DNA of 64,000 nt from Ectocarpus siliculosus (lineage: Eukaryota > Sar > Phaeophyceae > Ectocarpales > Ectocarpaceae): NCBI GenBank assembly GCA_000310025.1, contig FN649749.1, forward strand, positions 2,881,677 to 2,945,676, written 5' to 3'. Below, piece by piece: positions 34,385 to 44,773 of the stretch. A model generated the notes under the pieces. It searched no databases, was not told the origin of the DNA, and was given only the letters and a program-made list of their open reading frames with translations. How positions within the stretch are numbered: position 1 is the stretch's first letter; every line of letters starts with the position of its first letter. Made by a program: the position numbers and the translations under genes.

Positions 34385-34618
34385 TGTTCGTATATGCCCA
34401 TGTTGTGTGAGCTCCAGAGTCCAAAGAGTGTTGTTAACGGCATGTATTAGATCTTAGGGGCGACATCAGAGAGGAAGGGGAGGGGAAAGGAGGAGTGCCA
34501 GGCCAAAACCAGTAGAAAGGGGAGCCCGCAACTTGTATCCCAAAGTCCCTCCTAGCGTGTCCCTCAATGTCATTCCCATCTGCGATATGCGAAACCGCCA
34601 GTATCGGTACAATCCGAC
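34385..34618 (+). repeat. Dispersed direct repeat, copy 2
   Basis: The second copy of the 30969-31217 segment, in the same orientation and 3.4 kb away. Shared landmarks are GTGAGCTCCAGAGTCCAAAG, GGGGCGACATCAGAGAGGAA and GTGTCCCTCAATG. Confidence 0.75.
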
Positions 34619-36577
34619 CACACTACTTCCGCGCACGAACAGGGCAATGAAAATGGACCGTGGCGCACTCGCTATGATGGAGGGTACTTACGCACCCCAG
34701 CGAAAATACGACGTCTACGCGGGAGTTCATGACAGCGAAAGGCGAGTCAGGCGTGAAGCGTCAGGTGCTTACCAAAATAACATATGCACATATCTGCGTA
34801 TTTTTCCCGAAAGACGCAGTCTGCGCACTATTCCTGCCAACACGTGATATAAAAATCAAGAAAATCGTTTATTGACCCACCAGCAGACGAGACCTCTGTT
34901 GATCCCGCACTCGATAGACGGTCTGAAGACGAAGCCTTCTGGGTTGTCTTCGAAAGACCCTACTTCGGGTGGATAGCAGGTGAACTGGCTCTGACTTGTT
35001 TCAATCAAGAGTTTGGAGTGTCCCTCACGACTCCCAAGTCAAACACGGAAATTTTGAGTAGGGGATACAACGTGACCGTGCCATGTATTGCAAGGAACAA
35101 AACATGATGTTGCGAGAAGCGCAAGCCTGATGGAAGTCTGTTTTGAATCAACTCGCAGCCGGGAGGGTTTGCCTTCCGACGAAGGTAGTGACTTTAGAGG
35201 AGCAGCCTAGAAGTTTTTCAGTGATTCGTTGTCAAGTGTGGGATCAACATAGTCTCGGCGGCTGTTGGGTAAAAAAACGTCGTGTTCATTGATTATTTCC
35301 GTGTTGGATGGATTGTTGCACACTTTTTGGGACAAATCTTGACGAAACATATTTGTGTGGTAAGCGCCTGACTTGTCTTTCGCTCTCATGAGCGCCGATG
35401 GCGACACCTCGCCTCTGGGGCACGTAAGAACGCCCTATGCGATGGTGCCACGTTCATTGGTGGCGGAGTAGAGGATTGCGATGTTGCAGAGGGGGCGCCA
35501 GGCCACCAAGACCACTGCCGAAAGGAAATATTTGCCAAGGGCACTGTCGAAAGGAAGAAAAGCACGCTGTCTTCATCCCATCCGTCGGTCCCCAGCCCTT
35601 CTTGGGCATATCTGTGATACATCAAAGTACAACCTATTCGCTCTTGTCCGCTGAGACCCGTGTTGGTCGGGTGGCACGGCACGGGGCAATTGTTGACAAC
35701 GAAACCCGCGCACAAGCGCAACCGAGCTGCCAAGCCGAGATCCAATACTGTTGTTATCGGTTGAATTATGCGACGCAATATCGCGGGGGTGAGCAAGTAC
35801 CGTCAGGGATACATCGGAATGTTCCATGAGGAGCACGCTGTGCATCCACGAAACACTTGGTGTGGGAAATGGCACTTTGTCATGGCCGATATTGGATGTT
35901 GACACCAGGCGAGGCACATGACTTCCCCCGACAGATGCAGAAGGGCTGTGTCGACAGTTGACTCTAGCCCAAGGAATGAACCCCGATCCCCCGGAGAAAC
36001 TGTACAGAGCGTACAGTGTATCCATGTCATGCCTGTTGAGGAAATGGGCCTGGATTCCACTTTTGCATAACAAGTCTGCAACGCGAAATAAACATGTCAT
36101 CCTTGACGATACAGGCACACGAACGGAGAGTGATAGGGTTTGTGCTCAAGTTTCGGGGTTAGACCAACTCTTAGGAAGGAAACGAGTTCGTGAGGTTTGG
36201 GTTTGCAATTGAGGAGAACAGGACATACCACTCCTTGTGGTGCTGTTATTCACCGGAAAACTGAGGTTTGAAATCCCGGTTACCCCGGAATCGCGTTGCC
36301 GACAATCCAAACGGGATTTTTTTTGCTGCGATTTGGGATTGAGGTCGTTGCGGGGGCGTTGTTGCGCGCGCAGCACGAACTGCACATTTGTTTGCACTTT
36401 GCGCCGCACACTTGTGTTTCTTGCTGTCGTTTGGGGTGTGTGGTAGTAGGCAGGTGTCGCCATATATATGATACTGTATGTAGTGATGATACAGATGAGA
36501 CGTTGGACGTGTGTGTCGACTCTCTGCTGGGCATCTTGAATACACCACCAATCGAAAAGATGTCAACGAGCCAGGGT
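34619..36577. other. Stretch with no supported gene
   Basis: No frame with consistent splice sites or a recognised motif. A short segment near 35485-35520 is similar, in inverted orientation, to 30918-30960 (CTTGGTGGCCTGG..GCCCCCTCTG), so a dispersed repeat fragment is present. Confidence 0.4.
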
Positions 36578-36579
36578 TA

Positions 36580-36798
36580 CCGTAAGAGTCAGAGAGATGG
36601 CACCCCCGTGTTAGCGTTTTTGTGTAGCGTATTTCCCCATAACTAGGAGGGTGCGAACACCAACCGATACCTCTCAGGAAAGCCCTCGACGAGATGTTTC
36701 CAAAACTACCCTTTTCGGCAGTGGTACCCCCCTGGTTGTGGAGAAATACGCTATACAAAAACGCTAACACGGGGGTGCCATCTCTCCGACTCTTACGG
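36580..36798. mobile_element. Hairpin MITE with TA duplication (219 bases)
   Basis: Arms of about 77 bases start CCGTAAGAGTC and include GAGAGATGGCACCCCCGTGT, differ at about eight positions and are separated by about 65 bases. TA lies on both sides (36578-36579 and 36799-36800). Almost the whole element would fold into one stem. The loop carries a segment (AAGCCCTCGACGAGATG) similar to one at about 60655-60672. Confidence 0.75.
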
Positions 36799-37584
36799 TA
36801 TGTGGAGAGCATTTGGTGGCGAGAGGCAAGGAGGACACCCCTTCTGTAAGGTCCTAAAAGACAAAGAAGGGCATAGAAAATGGTATTCATGCTGCTGAAT
36901 GCTGTCGTTACAAGTACGCACCCGGACCTTGCCTATTTGCTTGTTGTGTGCTAGTGATGATGATGTGCTGCTCAACAACGGAGCAGGCGTGTGAATCCCT
37001 TCCGACCCTACGGCGTAGCCGCTGTCGATGTTTATCGTGTGTGGTGGTTCGAAAGGAACCAACCGTCAGTTGGTGGTCTGCCGAGTCAAAGCCAGTGTTC
37101 TCCTTTTTCCGACGATGAGGGTTGATCTCAACAATCGCAGCTGCACTCTGTTGGCCTGGGAATTTCCACCTGACCATGTGGTTTCCAGAGGAGTTGTATC
37201 GCGGCTTGCCTCGGGCAACCATGCTGGTCCTCTGCGAGTTTTTTTTTTTTTTGTGGTATTTCGTTTCCACTAGGAGTTGCAAACGCGTAAATTTCAGTCG
37301 ATCACTCGTTACTACAGGCGAGAGCAAAACTCACATTACATGCATGCCACCACAGCAAATCGGTGCTGCGGGCAAAAGCACATGAGCTTTTGTTCTGGTT
37401 GCATCCTACAGCGTTCGACGTCGCACGCACCATCATCTGCGGGCGCACGGATAAACGACAGATGATGATGATGTGTGCCGAGAGCAATCCACGCGCACTT
37501 GTACATACATACGTCACATAACGCACGTTCCCTACTGCTGTGATGCCACGCGAAAACAACTTCGACGGCCCTACGCTTTTGTGA

Positions 37585-37885
37585 GATCTGTAGCACTTGC
37601 AATACCCTTATGAGTTCTGTGACGCTCCAATACCCTACAGAAAACGTTTGTAAACATTTGTGAACCTACCCACTACGTTCTGTGAGTTTTGTACAACCTT
37701 CGTACAAACCCGATTTGTTCTGTTGAGTTCTGTCACACTTCCGGTACCCTACCGGATACTTCTGTGAGTGCTGTGGCACTTCCCTGTACCCTACAGAAAA
37801 CTTCTGTGAGTTCTGAAACACTTCCAATACCCTACCGGACTTCTGTGAGGTCTGAAACCTTTCCAAACCCTACCGGACCATTGTA
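37585..37885 (+). repeat. Minisatellite-like block, copy 1
   Basis: About 300 bases are built of degenerate units of about 42 bases containing TTCTGTGAGTTCTGTGACAC and then AATACCCTACAGAAAAC. A second block in the same order lies at 39090-39385, so both internal repetition and duplication of the whole block are seen. The opposite strand translates as a 14-residue period but has stops. Confidence 0.8.
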
Positions 37886-38162
37886 CTTCTGTACGATGGG
37901 TATTTTTTTTTTTTATCATTTTTTTTTTTATTCTTCACTTCAAATCAGTGCTCACAGCACTAGTGCCGTTTACTCCAACCCGTGGTCACACAGAAGAGCT
38001 TCTCTCTACCCTCCCCTCCTGCGGTACTTTACCTTCGATTTTTAATGCGAGAAGAGTTCAGCACTCTCTTCCCTCTGTGTACACACGAACTAGCGCTATC
38101 CACTAGGCCAGGAGCGGAAGCGAGAGAAAAACTCACTTTGTAAGAAAAGCTCGCTTACGCCG

Positions 38163-38229
38163 GGATTCGAACCCCTGACCTGACCTCTAGAAAGGTTTCG
38201 CGGATACCAACTAGACCACCGGCGCGATG
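38163..38229 (-). repeat. tRNA-like sequence (probable SINE head)
   Basis: Read on the minus strand it starts GCGCCGGTGGTCTAGTTGG, has an A-box-like TGGTCTAGTTGG and a perfect B-box GGTTCGAATCC. The anticodon arm does not pair well and the acceptor arms do not close in register, so a functional tRNA is unlikely. A second A-box-like TGGCCTAGTGG follows about 80 bases downstream (around 38098-38110). Together these suggest a tRNA-derived SINE. Confidence 0.55.
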
Positions 38230-38816
38230 GGTATACTCATGTTCGGAACCATAATCTGCGAACACAGCAGTCTGACGTCAGAACCACGACAAACTTGAAG
38301 CCTTACTTTTCAGACTTGCGGAGTTATCTCACGTGGTACGAATGCGGGCACGAACACAACTCGAACTCGGGTGCGCATGTCTGGTGAAACACAGCAGCAT
38401 CAACATTAAGCAACCAGACAAACCTGTGTCGCTGTGTATGATAGCACCAAGAGGGAATGTGAATTGAGGTCTACGAGGTCTACCCATATCACCGCAGATC
38501 CTCCAAGCGGATCATCGGCCAATGCGGGTGGTGGCAGTTCAGCTACCCCAGCCACCAGAATGCGCGCACCAAATGCGCGGGCGAGGTAAAGGTAGTTGGC
38601 GCGGGAGGCGGTGATGATGCAGTCATGCCCCTAATCAGCGCCTATCTCTAACAAGAAAGGGGAGCTGCATGAAGTGTGACCGGACGTCGGGAACGCAGTC
38701 GACGACATCAACGTGCCGGGAGGCTTTGTGAGGAAAGGGGGCCGCGAGAAATCGTACATGAGTGTATGTCGAGGCGTCCAGTCGAAAGGCGACAAACACA
38801 TTTTTTTTCTGTTTAG

Positions 38817-38977
38817 CCGACTCCGAGTGCCGCCGAAAGCGGAAGATGATCCCCTGCAAAGGCGGCGACCGCAGCAACGTCAAGTCGCACCTCAAGAATG
38901 CGCACGGACTGCAGGGGATGGGTGGCGTCGTGAAAGAAGGAAGAGAAAGGCAGTCCAACAGAGAATTGCGGATGTAG
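38817..38977 (+). CDS. Possible last exon with a C2H2-like zinc motif
   Basis: A strong acceptor (long T run, TTTAG) precedes a frame in phase 1 that encodes DSECRRKRKMIPCKGGDRSN, then VKSHLKNAHGLQG, ending ..NRELRM at a stop. The spacing C-x8-C-x10-H-x4-H with a basic start resembles zinc fingers found in transposase or DNA-binding proteins, but no upstream exon was identified, so it could be a lone fragment. Confidence 0.35.
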
Positions 38978-39089
38978 AGGGGGGCGGGTATGTATACCCC
39001 GGGTACTGTCTTGTACGAACGCTCACTTTACCCGTTAGACGGTGAGAGTTCTGCACGACATGCTTACTTACATACCCGCAATCGTCTGT

Positions 39090-39385
39090 TCTTTGACACT
39101 TCCGATACCCTCCAGAACGTTACAGACAAGTTCTGTGGCACTTTCAATACCCTACAGAAAACGTCTGTGAGTTCTGTGACACTCCAATACCCCACAGAAA
39201 AAATCTGGAAGCATTTGTGAACCTACCCGAAACGTTCTGTGGGTTCTATGTAAGGCTTTCTCACAACCCCGATTTTTGCTGTGGAGTTCTGTAACACTTC
39301 CCATACCTACCCGATAGTTCTGTGAGTTCTGTGACATTTCCCGATACCCTACAGAACTTACAGCCCCTACAGAACATCCCCTATG
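39090..39385 (+). repeat. Minisatellite-like block, copy 2
   Basis: It has the same units in the same order as 37585-37885, including the unique landmarks CATTTGTGAACCTACCC and the CCGATTT segment, in direct orientation 1.5 kb away. Confidence 0.8.
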
Positions 39386-40989
39386 TTAGAAATGTATTGT
39401 AGAGCATCGATAAGTTACCATCATTCATCATATAGTCTACATGGTCTAATTGTCGACAAAGAACATATAGATGTGCGCGCGCGTAAAACAAGAACAAATG
39501 TACGCCGATCGAAAACCCGGCGGAGCAGCCTGGCGGGGCAGGTGAAAACGAAGTGTGCCTGTCGCTGGCGGGCTAACCCCGGTCTCGGAGTGGGTAACGT
39601 ATACTTCAAGTAGATTCGAATTTGATGGCAGGTAGGCGCTATACTCGCGCGCTTGTTCGAGATCCGGAGTGGTTGTACAAGGGGTGCATGGATGGATGTG
39701 TTCCGACGAGGAAAAGAGAGAGTCATCAATCATCAAGTTGTCGAGTTGTTGATGTGCGTGCGAAAAGCGGCGGAGCATACTTCCGCGTCGGGAGGTTAAA
39801 ACGATGTGGCCCAACCCTCTCGTTGGCAGGCGATATTGGTAGACACGCAGTTATTCCAGCGTCGAAGGAGATGTCAATCCAGCTGTAGATTGGACGGGAC
39901 ATTATCTTGGTGGAGGATAGGCAACGTTTAGGAACAAATCCATCGAGATCGGAGCAATTTGGTGCCGGAAGCACCTGCTGCATGCTCGTGTTTCGTGCTT
40001 GAGAAGGCCGGTCACGGACACAGCTAAACGTACGCAGGAGGCACCAATCAAGCGGAACCTTGCTGAGGGCGTCTGAAGTAGTGCAGGACGGCCGATGGTC
40101 TGATTCTTCGTGCCCCGGGCGTTCGGCTCAGAAAAGTGCGTGGTTCGGAGCTTCGGAGTGAACGTGACCATTGATTCACATTTTCTTTTGCCGTTCTGTG
40201 GGACCTCTAGATGCTGTACCGGTCTCGTAGAGGAATTAGTTTCCTTCGATAAGAGTTGGCCTTAGACCTGTTGCCCCAGCATTGCTGAGAATGGTGGTGG
40301 GGAGCTTCTTGCCTTGCGTAGTGACTTTGTTTCACGAATGACCCCAGCTGCATGCAACAGACTCCCTTTATCAACATTGAATGCGAAAAAACAACTTGTC
40401 TGTTTTTTTTCGTTGTCTTGTAGCGGCCTACCTGAATAGTGCGTGTGCCCCCAACTCCACCAATTTTCGCAGGAAGGTCGCCAAAGATGAACAGAGGACA
40501 CGAACAGGTGATCGATCCAGGGACACCTCTTCGTGTGTTTACCAAGCGCTGCTGTTGGCATTTAATTGTGGGCCGTTACTATCGACTACCTAGCTTGCCT
40601 GTCTCTAACTTTAATCATGTAGCCGCGCATCAAGGACCCGTCCCAAGGCCCACAACACGTTTTCGTTGACGTGCCTGCATGCGTACCTGCCATTAAACAT
40701 CTCAGGACGAAGCAAGAGCCTGCACGCCTTCATCGTCGTCTTGAACCGGACATGCGATGGGGACAAGCGGTGGTATGCGTCTACGCTGGAGCTGCAGCTT
40801 GTATCGCTGGAATTTTGTGGCGCGTGCAGACATGTGCCGACCTTGCACGTATGTGTCTATCCACAAACTCCTCGGAGCTTGTGGTCTCTGCGCACATCGC
40901 CTACCACAGCCGACAAGCGCAGTCGAGAGGGTTGCATCTCGAGTCGCGTGCCGGCTGTGCAGGCTCTCGGTTTGACGTGGGCACTTCCG
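39386..40989. other. Stretch with no supported gene
   Basis: No recognised motif. It includes the region upstream of the FNIP-repeat gene. The FNIP frame itself stays open back to about 40666, but without an ATG or repeat content. Confidence 0.4.
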
Positions 40990-42126
40990 ATGGAGCGTCT
41001 ACAGCAGAGTTCTGCCATTGAGCAGCGGTCAGGATCAGAATATCGGCAGATGAACGGGCATACATCTGCAGCAAGCCTAGGATCGATTTTTTTGCTTCAA
41101 AGGCTCAAATGGATGGTATTCGACTTGGATACGCTCGTGAGCATGGAACCGTGGCCGGCCTCCCGGCAGCATCTATCGTTTGGAGATGACTTCAACCATC
41201 CCATCGCCGAAGTCGTATGGCCGGCCTCTCTGCAGCAGCTAGAGTTTGGAGCTCACTTCAACCAGCCCATCGCCGAAGTCGCATGGCCGGCCTCCTTGCA
41301 GAAGCTGTCCTTTGGACTTGCCTTCATGCAGACAATCGCGGACGTCGTTTGGCCGACCTCCCTGCAGCAGCTATCGTTTGGTTTTTTTTTCAACCAGCCT
41401 CTTGACAAAGTCGTGTGGCCGGCCTCCCTGCAGCAGCTGTCGTTTGGAGATCGCTTCCACCAGCCCATCGCCGAAGTCGAGTGGCCGGCCTCCCTGCAGC
41501 AGCTATCGTTTGGACTTTACTTCAACCAGCCTCTTGACGAAGTCGTGTGGCCGGCTTCCCTGCAGCAGCTATCGTTTGGATCGTCTTTCAACAGGCCTAT
41601 CACCGAAGTCGCATGGCCGGCGTCCCTGCAGCAGCTATCGTTTGGATCGTCTTTCAACCAGCCTATCGGAGGAGTCGCGTTGCCGTCCTCCCTGCAGCAG
41701 CTATCGTTTGGACTTTATTTCAACCAGCCTCTTGACGAAGTCGTGTGGCCGGCCTCCCTGCAGCAGCTGTCGTTTGAAGATTTTTTCAACCAGCCCATCG
41801 CCGAGGTCGTTTGGCCGGCCTCCCTACAGCAGCTGTCTTTCGGGGATAGATTCCACCAGCCCATTGTTGGAACGATGTGGCCGACCTCCCTGCAGGAGTT
41901 GTCGTTTGGTTATTCCTTCAACCAGACGATTGTTGAAACTGTGTGGCCGGCCTCCTTGCAGAAGCTGTGGTTTGGAGACGAATTCAACCAGCCCATCGCC
42001 GAAGTCGTGTGGCCGACCTCCCTGCAGCAGCTATCGTTTGGATATCACTTCAACCAACCCATCGCCGAAGTCGCGTGGCCGGCCTCCTTACTAAGTGTGA
42101 CTCGTGGCGGAGTTAGTCGGCTGTGA
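40990..42126 (+). CDS. FNIP-repeat protein (14 to 15 tandem 22-residue repeats)
   Basis: From ATG 40990 the frame encodes 378 residues. After about 50 unique residues come 14 complete repeats of 22 residues with consensus WPASLQQLSFGxxFNQPIAE, plus a broken fifteenth (AWPASLLSV) before the stop. Conserved positions are Trp-Pro-Ala-Ser-Leu, Leu-Ser-Phe-Gly and Phe-Asn-Gln-Pro-Ile/Leu. This is the FNIP repeat, a leucine-rich-repeat relative known from Dictyostelium and large DNA viruses and, as I recall, common in brown algae. It probably forms a solenoid for protein binding. The DNA units are 66 bases and very similar, so copy number should vary. The end looks truncated, and an upstream exon is possible. 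Confidence 0.85.
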   Translation: MERLQQSSAIEQRSGSEYRQMNGHTSAASLGSIFLLQRLKWMVFDLDTLVSMEPWPASRQHLSFGDDFNHPIAEVVWPASLQQLEFGAHFNQPIAEVAWPASLQKLSFGLAFMQTIADVVWPTSLQQLSFGFFFNQPLDKVVWPASLQQLSFGDRFHQPIAEVEWPASLQQLSFGLYFNQPLDEVVWPASLQQLSFGSSFNRPITEVAWPASLQQLSFGSSFNQPIGGVALPSSLQQLSFGLYFNQPLDEVVWPASLQQLSFEDFFNQPIAEVVWPASLQQLSFGDRFHQPIVGTMWPTSLQELSFGYSFNQTIVETVWPASLQKLWFGDEFNQPIAEVVWPTSLQQLSFGYHFNQPIAEVAWPASLLSVTRGGVSRL

Positions 42127-44773
42127 CAGCTGCCGAGCCACGCCTCGGTTGTGAGTGTCCTGCGTTTGGCATGGTTTGGAAGACGGGTACGTGGATTATA
42201 ATATAATAGGTGCAATTGTAACGTCCATGCGCGAAAAGCCCACCGCGCTGTCAGCGACGAAGACCCTGATGCCCACTCGCGTTGAGTTAGCGCCCCGTCC
42301 ATTTCACACGACCTATTTTCTTAGTTACAAAACAGGTGCTTGAGCCAGCAGCGCACATAGCACAGGGGAGGTCTCGGGTAGCCGTTGTTCCTGATAGATC
42401 AGTGTCTTGGTACTCGAGCCTTCGAGACGTTGTGAAGAGCTACACCGACGAAGGAGAAGAGGTGTGTGGTGGGCGGCGAAAGGGTTATCCCACGGTAGAC
42501 ACGTCATCTAGGCAAGCGAACGAAACTTGTGTTTGCGTCTTTTCGTCCTATTTGTTATGGCGGCAGTCCCCCCATTTTTCGTGGTGAGAGGGAGGTACCG
42601 CCGGGGCTTCTTGCTTCTTTTTATTATATTTTCGTACCCCACCTTCCTCCTGCGGTGCGTACTGGGTTTTATTTTTTGTCACGAGCACGGTCCAGCTGTC
42701 CCTTTCCCTCGTCAACGGTGCTAACGTCGTTGGTACTCGCAAGCTTTTCAGCTTTTTCGCTTTCACCCGCAATTAGTAATTTTTCGCCCCATGGAGATTC
42801 GAACTCACGAACTTTCCCACAAACGGTTTCGAGGTTACCACTAGACCAAGCTTGAGCGGCCGTTACCTTGCCGTTCAACCTCTAGACATGGAGTTGGGAG
42901 GGAGCGCCGGATGTAGACAGCGTTGCCCTGCCCATCACAGAACTGGGACTGTTTTTTTTTTGTTTTTTTTGTTCCTGGGGGACGAACGGCCCCGGGAGTT
43001 GAAGGCGCGTTTGTGGTTCTAATCATATCAACGGGCATGTGTTTTGTTGCTGCTTGAGTACACTGACAACAACTTGATGCTCGACAAGTCATGAAAGTCG
43101 ACAATCGAACGTCTTTCCGGTGAATCGCTCCAATTGTATGAAGTGCTACCTCGACGATGTCGGGCGATGACCGTGGATTCGAAGCTGAATCCATCCATGG
43201 AAACATGTTGCGACGGAAGTGTGGGTCGTTGTCGTTCTTTTCGTCGTAGTCGTTAGTTGCGTCAAGGCTGGTGAAAATATCCATTTTCTGCCTTGTGTTT
43301 TCTTCTCGGAAAGCGTCCAGAGAAAATGTCGGAATCAAAGCATAAGGCATAAGGCAATCATGTTATTTTAGTTCCAATGCCGTTTTTCATCGGCATGCTT
43401 CCCTTGAGCTTGTGGGTGCTTCGAATATGAGGCGAGCGACAGCCTCAAGAGCCACTAATGGGAACCCGAGGACTGTACTTCGCCAATGTGGCGCGGTTAC
43501 ATGTGTACTCTTGCGTCAAGACTCTCTTGACGTGGTGCCTTCGTGTTGCCATCTCATTGTCTCAACCTAGATTACCATTTCTTCGACAGGTTGGAGAACC
43601 AGCTACAGTGATTTCTTCCATTTGATGTTTGCGACGGGGAGCGTATGCTTGTTTATCGACGTGGGTTTGAATGTCTCCCTCGTTTACAGACGTCGCCGAG
43701 GGTGTTGACACCATACTGTATGCTGCCCAAGGATATTGACGGTACGAATTCAGTTTTGTTTTTCCCCAGGCGCACTGGTTGGGTCTCCTCATACCGTCGT
43801 GGGAGTGCGCTTGGATATGGGCCGGTTTCGTCGTCGTATCGTTTTTGTACTTCTATGATTTTGCTGGGGATGCTGCTCTTGACGCGTCGGTAAACAAACT
43901 ACTGTGTTGACGAAGAACGACCGCTTCCTTGATCCCATCTTGTCCGCTTCTCGATTTATCCACGCGACCAAGCCAGATGCCCCCAACAAACCACATAGTT
44001 CTGGTTTAACGCAATCGTGGGCAATCTCAATGCTCAAACCAGGGGAAACTGAAACGACGTTCCACCTAGTCGTGTGCAGCGTTCTTAAACGTTCGCATGT
44101 TCACATACAGTAGTCAAGTTGGACAAAACATACGTATAAAACAACCACGGGACCTTCATTGACGAAAGAAAAATACACGGTCGTACTTGTATGGACAAGG
44201 TATCGCAATCAAGATGCACAAATATCCACGGGTGTTTTCCAAACAGCAGGAAGGGGCATAAAATGTGGTTTCTCCTAAGGTGCCACGCCATATACTCAAC
44301 ACGCAATCACTACAATGACACACAACATGTACAACCCACCGCATCAATGAAGGCAATTCTCCCAGGATGCCAGAATTTCAATTTTTTCCATCCAACCCAA
44401 TTGCACGTAATACCTCAATGGCAGCAACATTCGGCCCAGAAATCCATCGCACCAACACCACCACAATATTGGTTCAACCTAGTCCGCCGGAGCGGATCAT
44501 TTCGCTGCCGAATCGCTTGGCTTCTATGGCGCGGCGTCTGCTTCGTTCGCCTGTGCCTCTCCGCGGTACACCCACGCGCAGAGGAGGGACTCCGAGCACT
44601 CCCCGTAGACGCTCACCCAGTCCAACACACTCAAGACCCTAGCGCCGGCGCCGTTGATCCCGTCCCTCTCTCCCGCTGGTCTACCCGCCCGCTCGCAGCT
44701 CTCTCCGAATATGATGGCGGAGCACGGGGGTGGCGAGCTTCCCCCGAGGTGGTAGGTGTTATCGTCGTGGTAC
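42127..44773. other. Stretch with no supported gene
   Basis: Apart from the tRNA-like sequence at 42778-42846 and poly-T tracts near 42950, nothing here has a recognised motif. A further exon of the minus-strand gene at 44774-45729 may lie near 44524-44760. Confidence 0.4.
42778..42846 (-). repeat. tRNA-like sequence (probable SINE head), second copy type
   Basis: On the minus strand it reads TGGTCTAGTGGTAACCTCG (A-box) and then GAGTTCGAATCTCC (B-box). The acceptor stem does not close and there is no paired anticodon arm. It resembles the tRNA-like sequence at 38163-38229 in its promoter boxes but differs elsewhere. Confidence 0.5.

Noticed and set aside
30969-34618. Intact LTR retrotransposon
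   Set aside because: No primer-binding site, polypurine tract, target duplication or gag-pol frame lies between the repeats.
38163-38229. Functional tRNA gene
   Set aside because: The A and B boxes are good, but the acceptor stem does not close in register and no anticodon stem of five pairs forms.
37585-39385. CRISPR-like array
   Set aside because: Units are degenerate with no constant repeat and unique spacers, and the setting is eukaryotic. It is a minisatellite.
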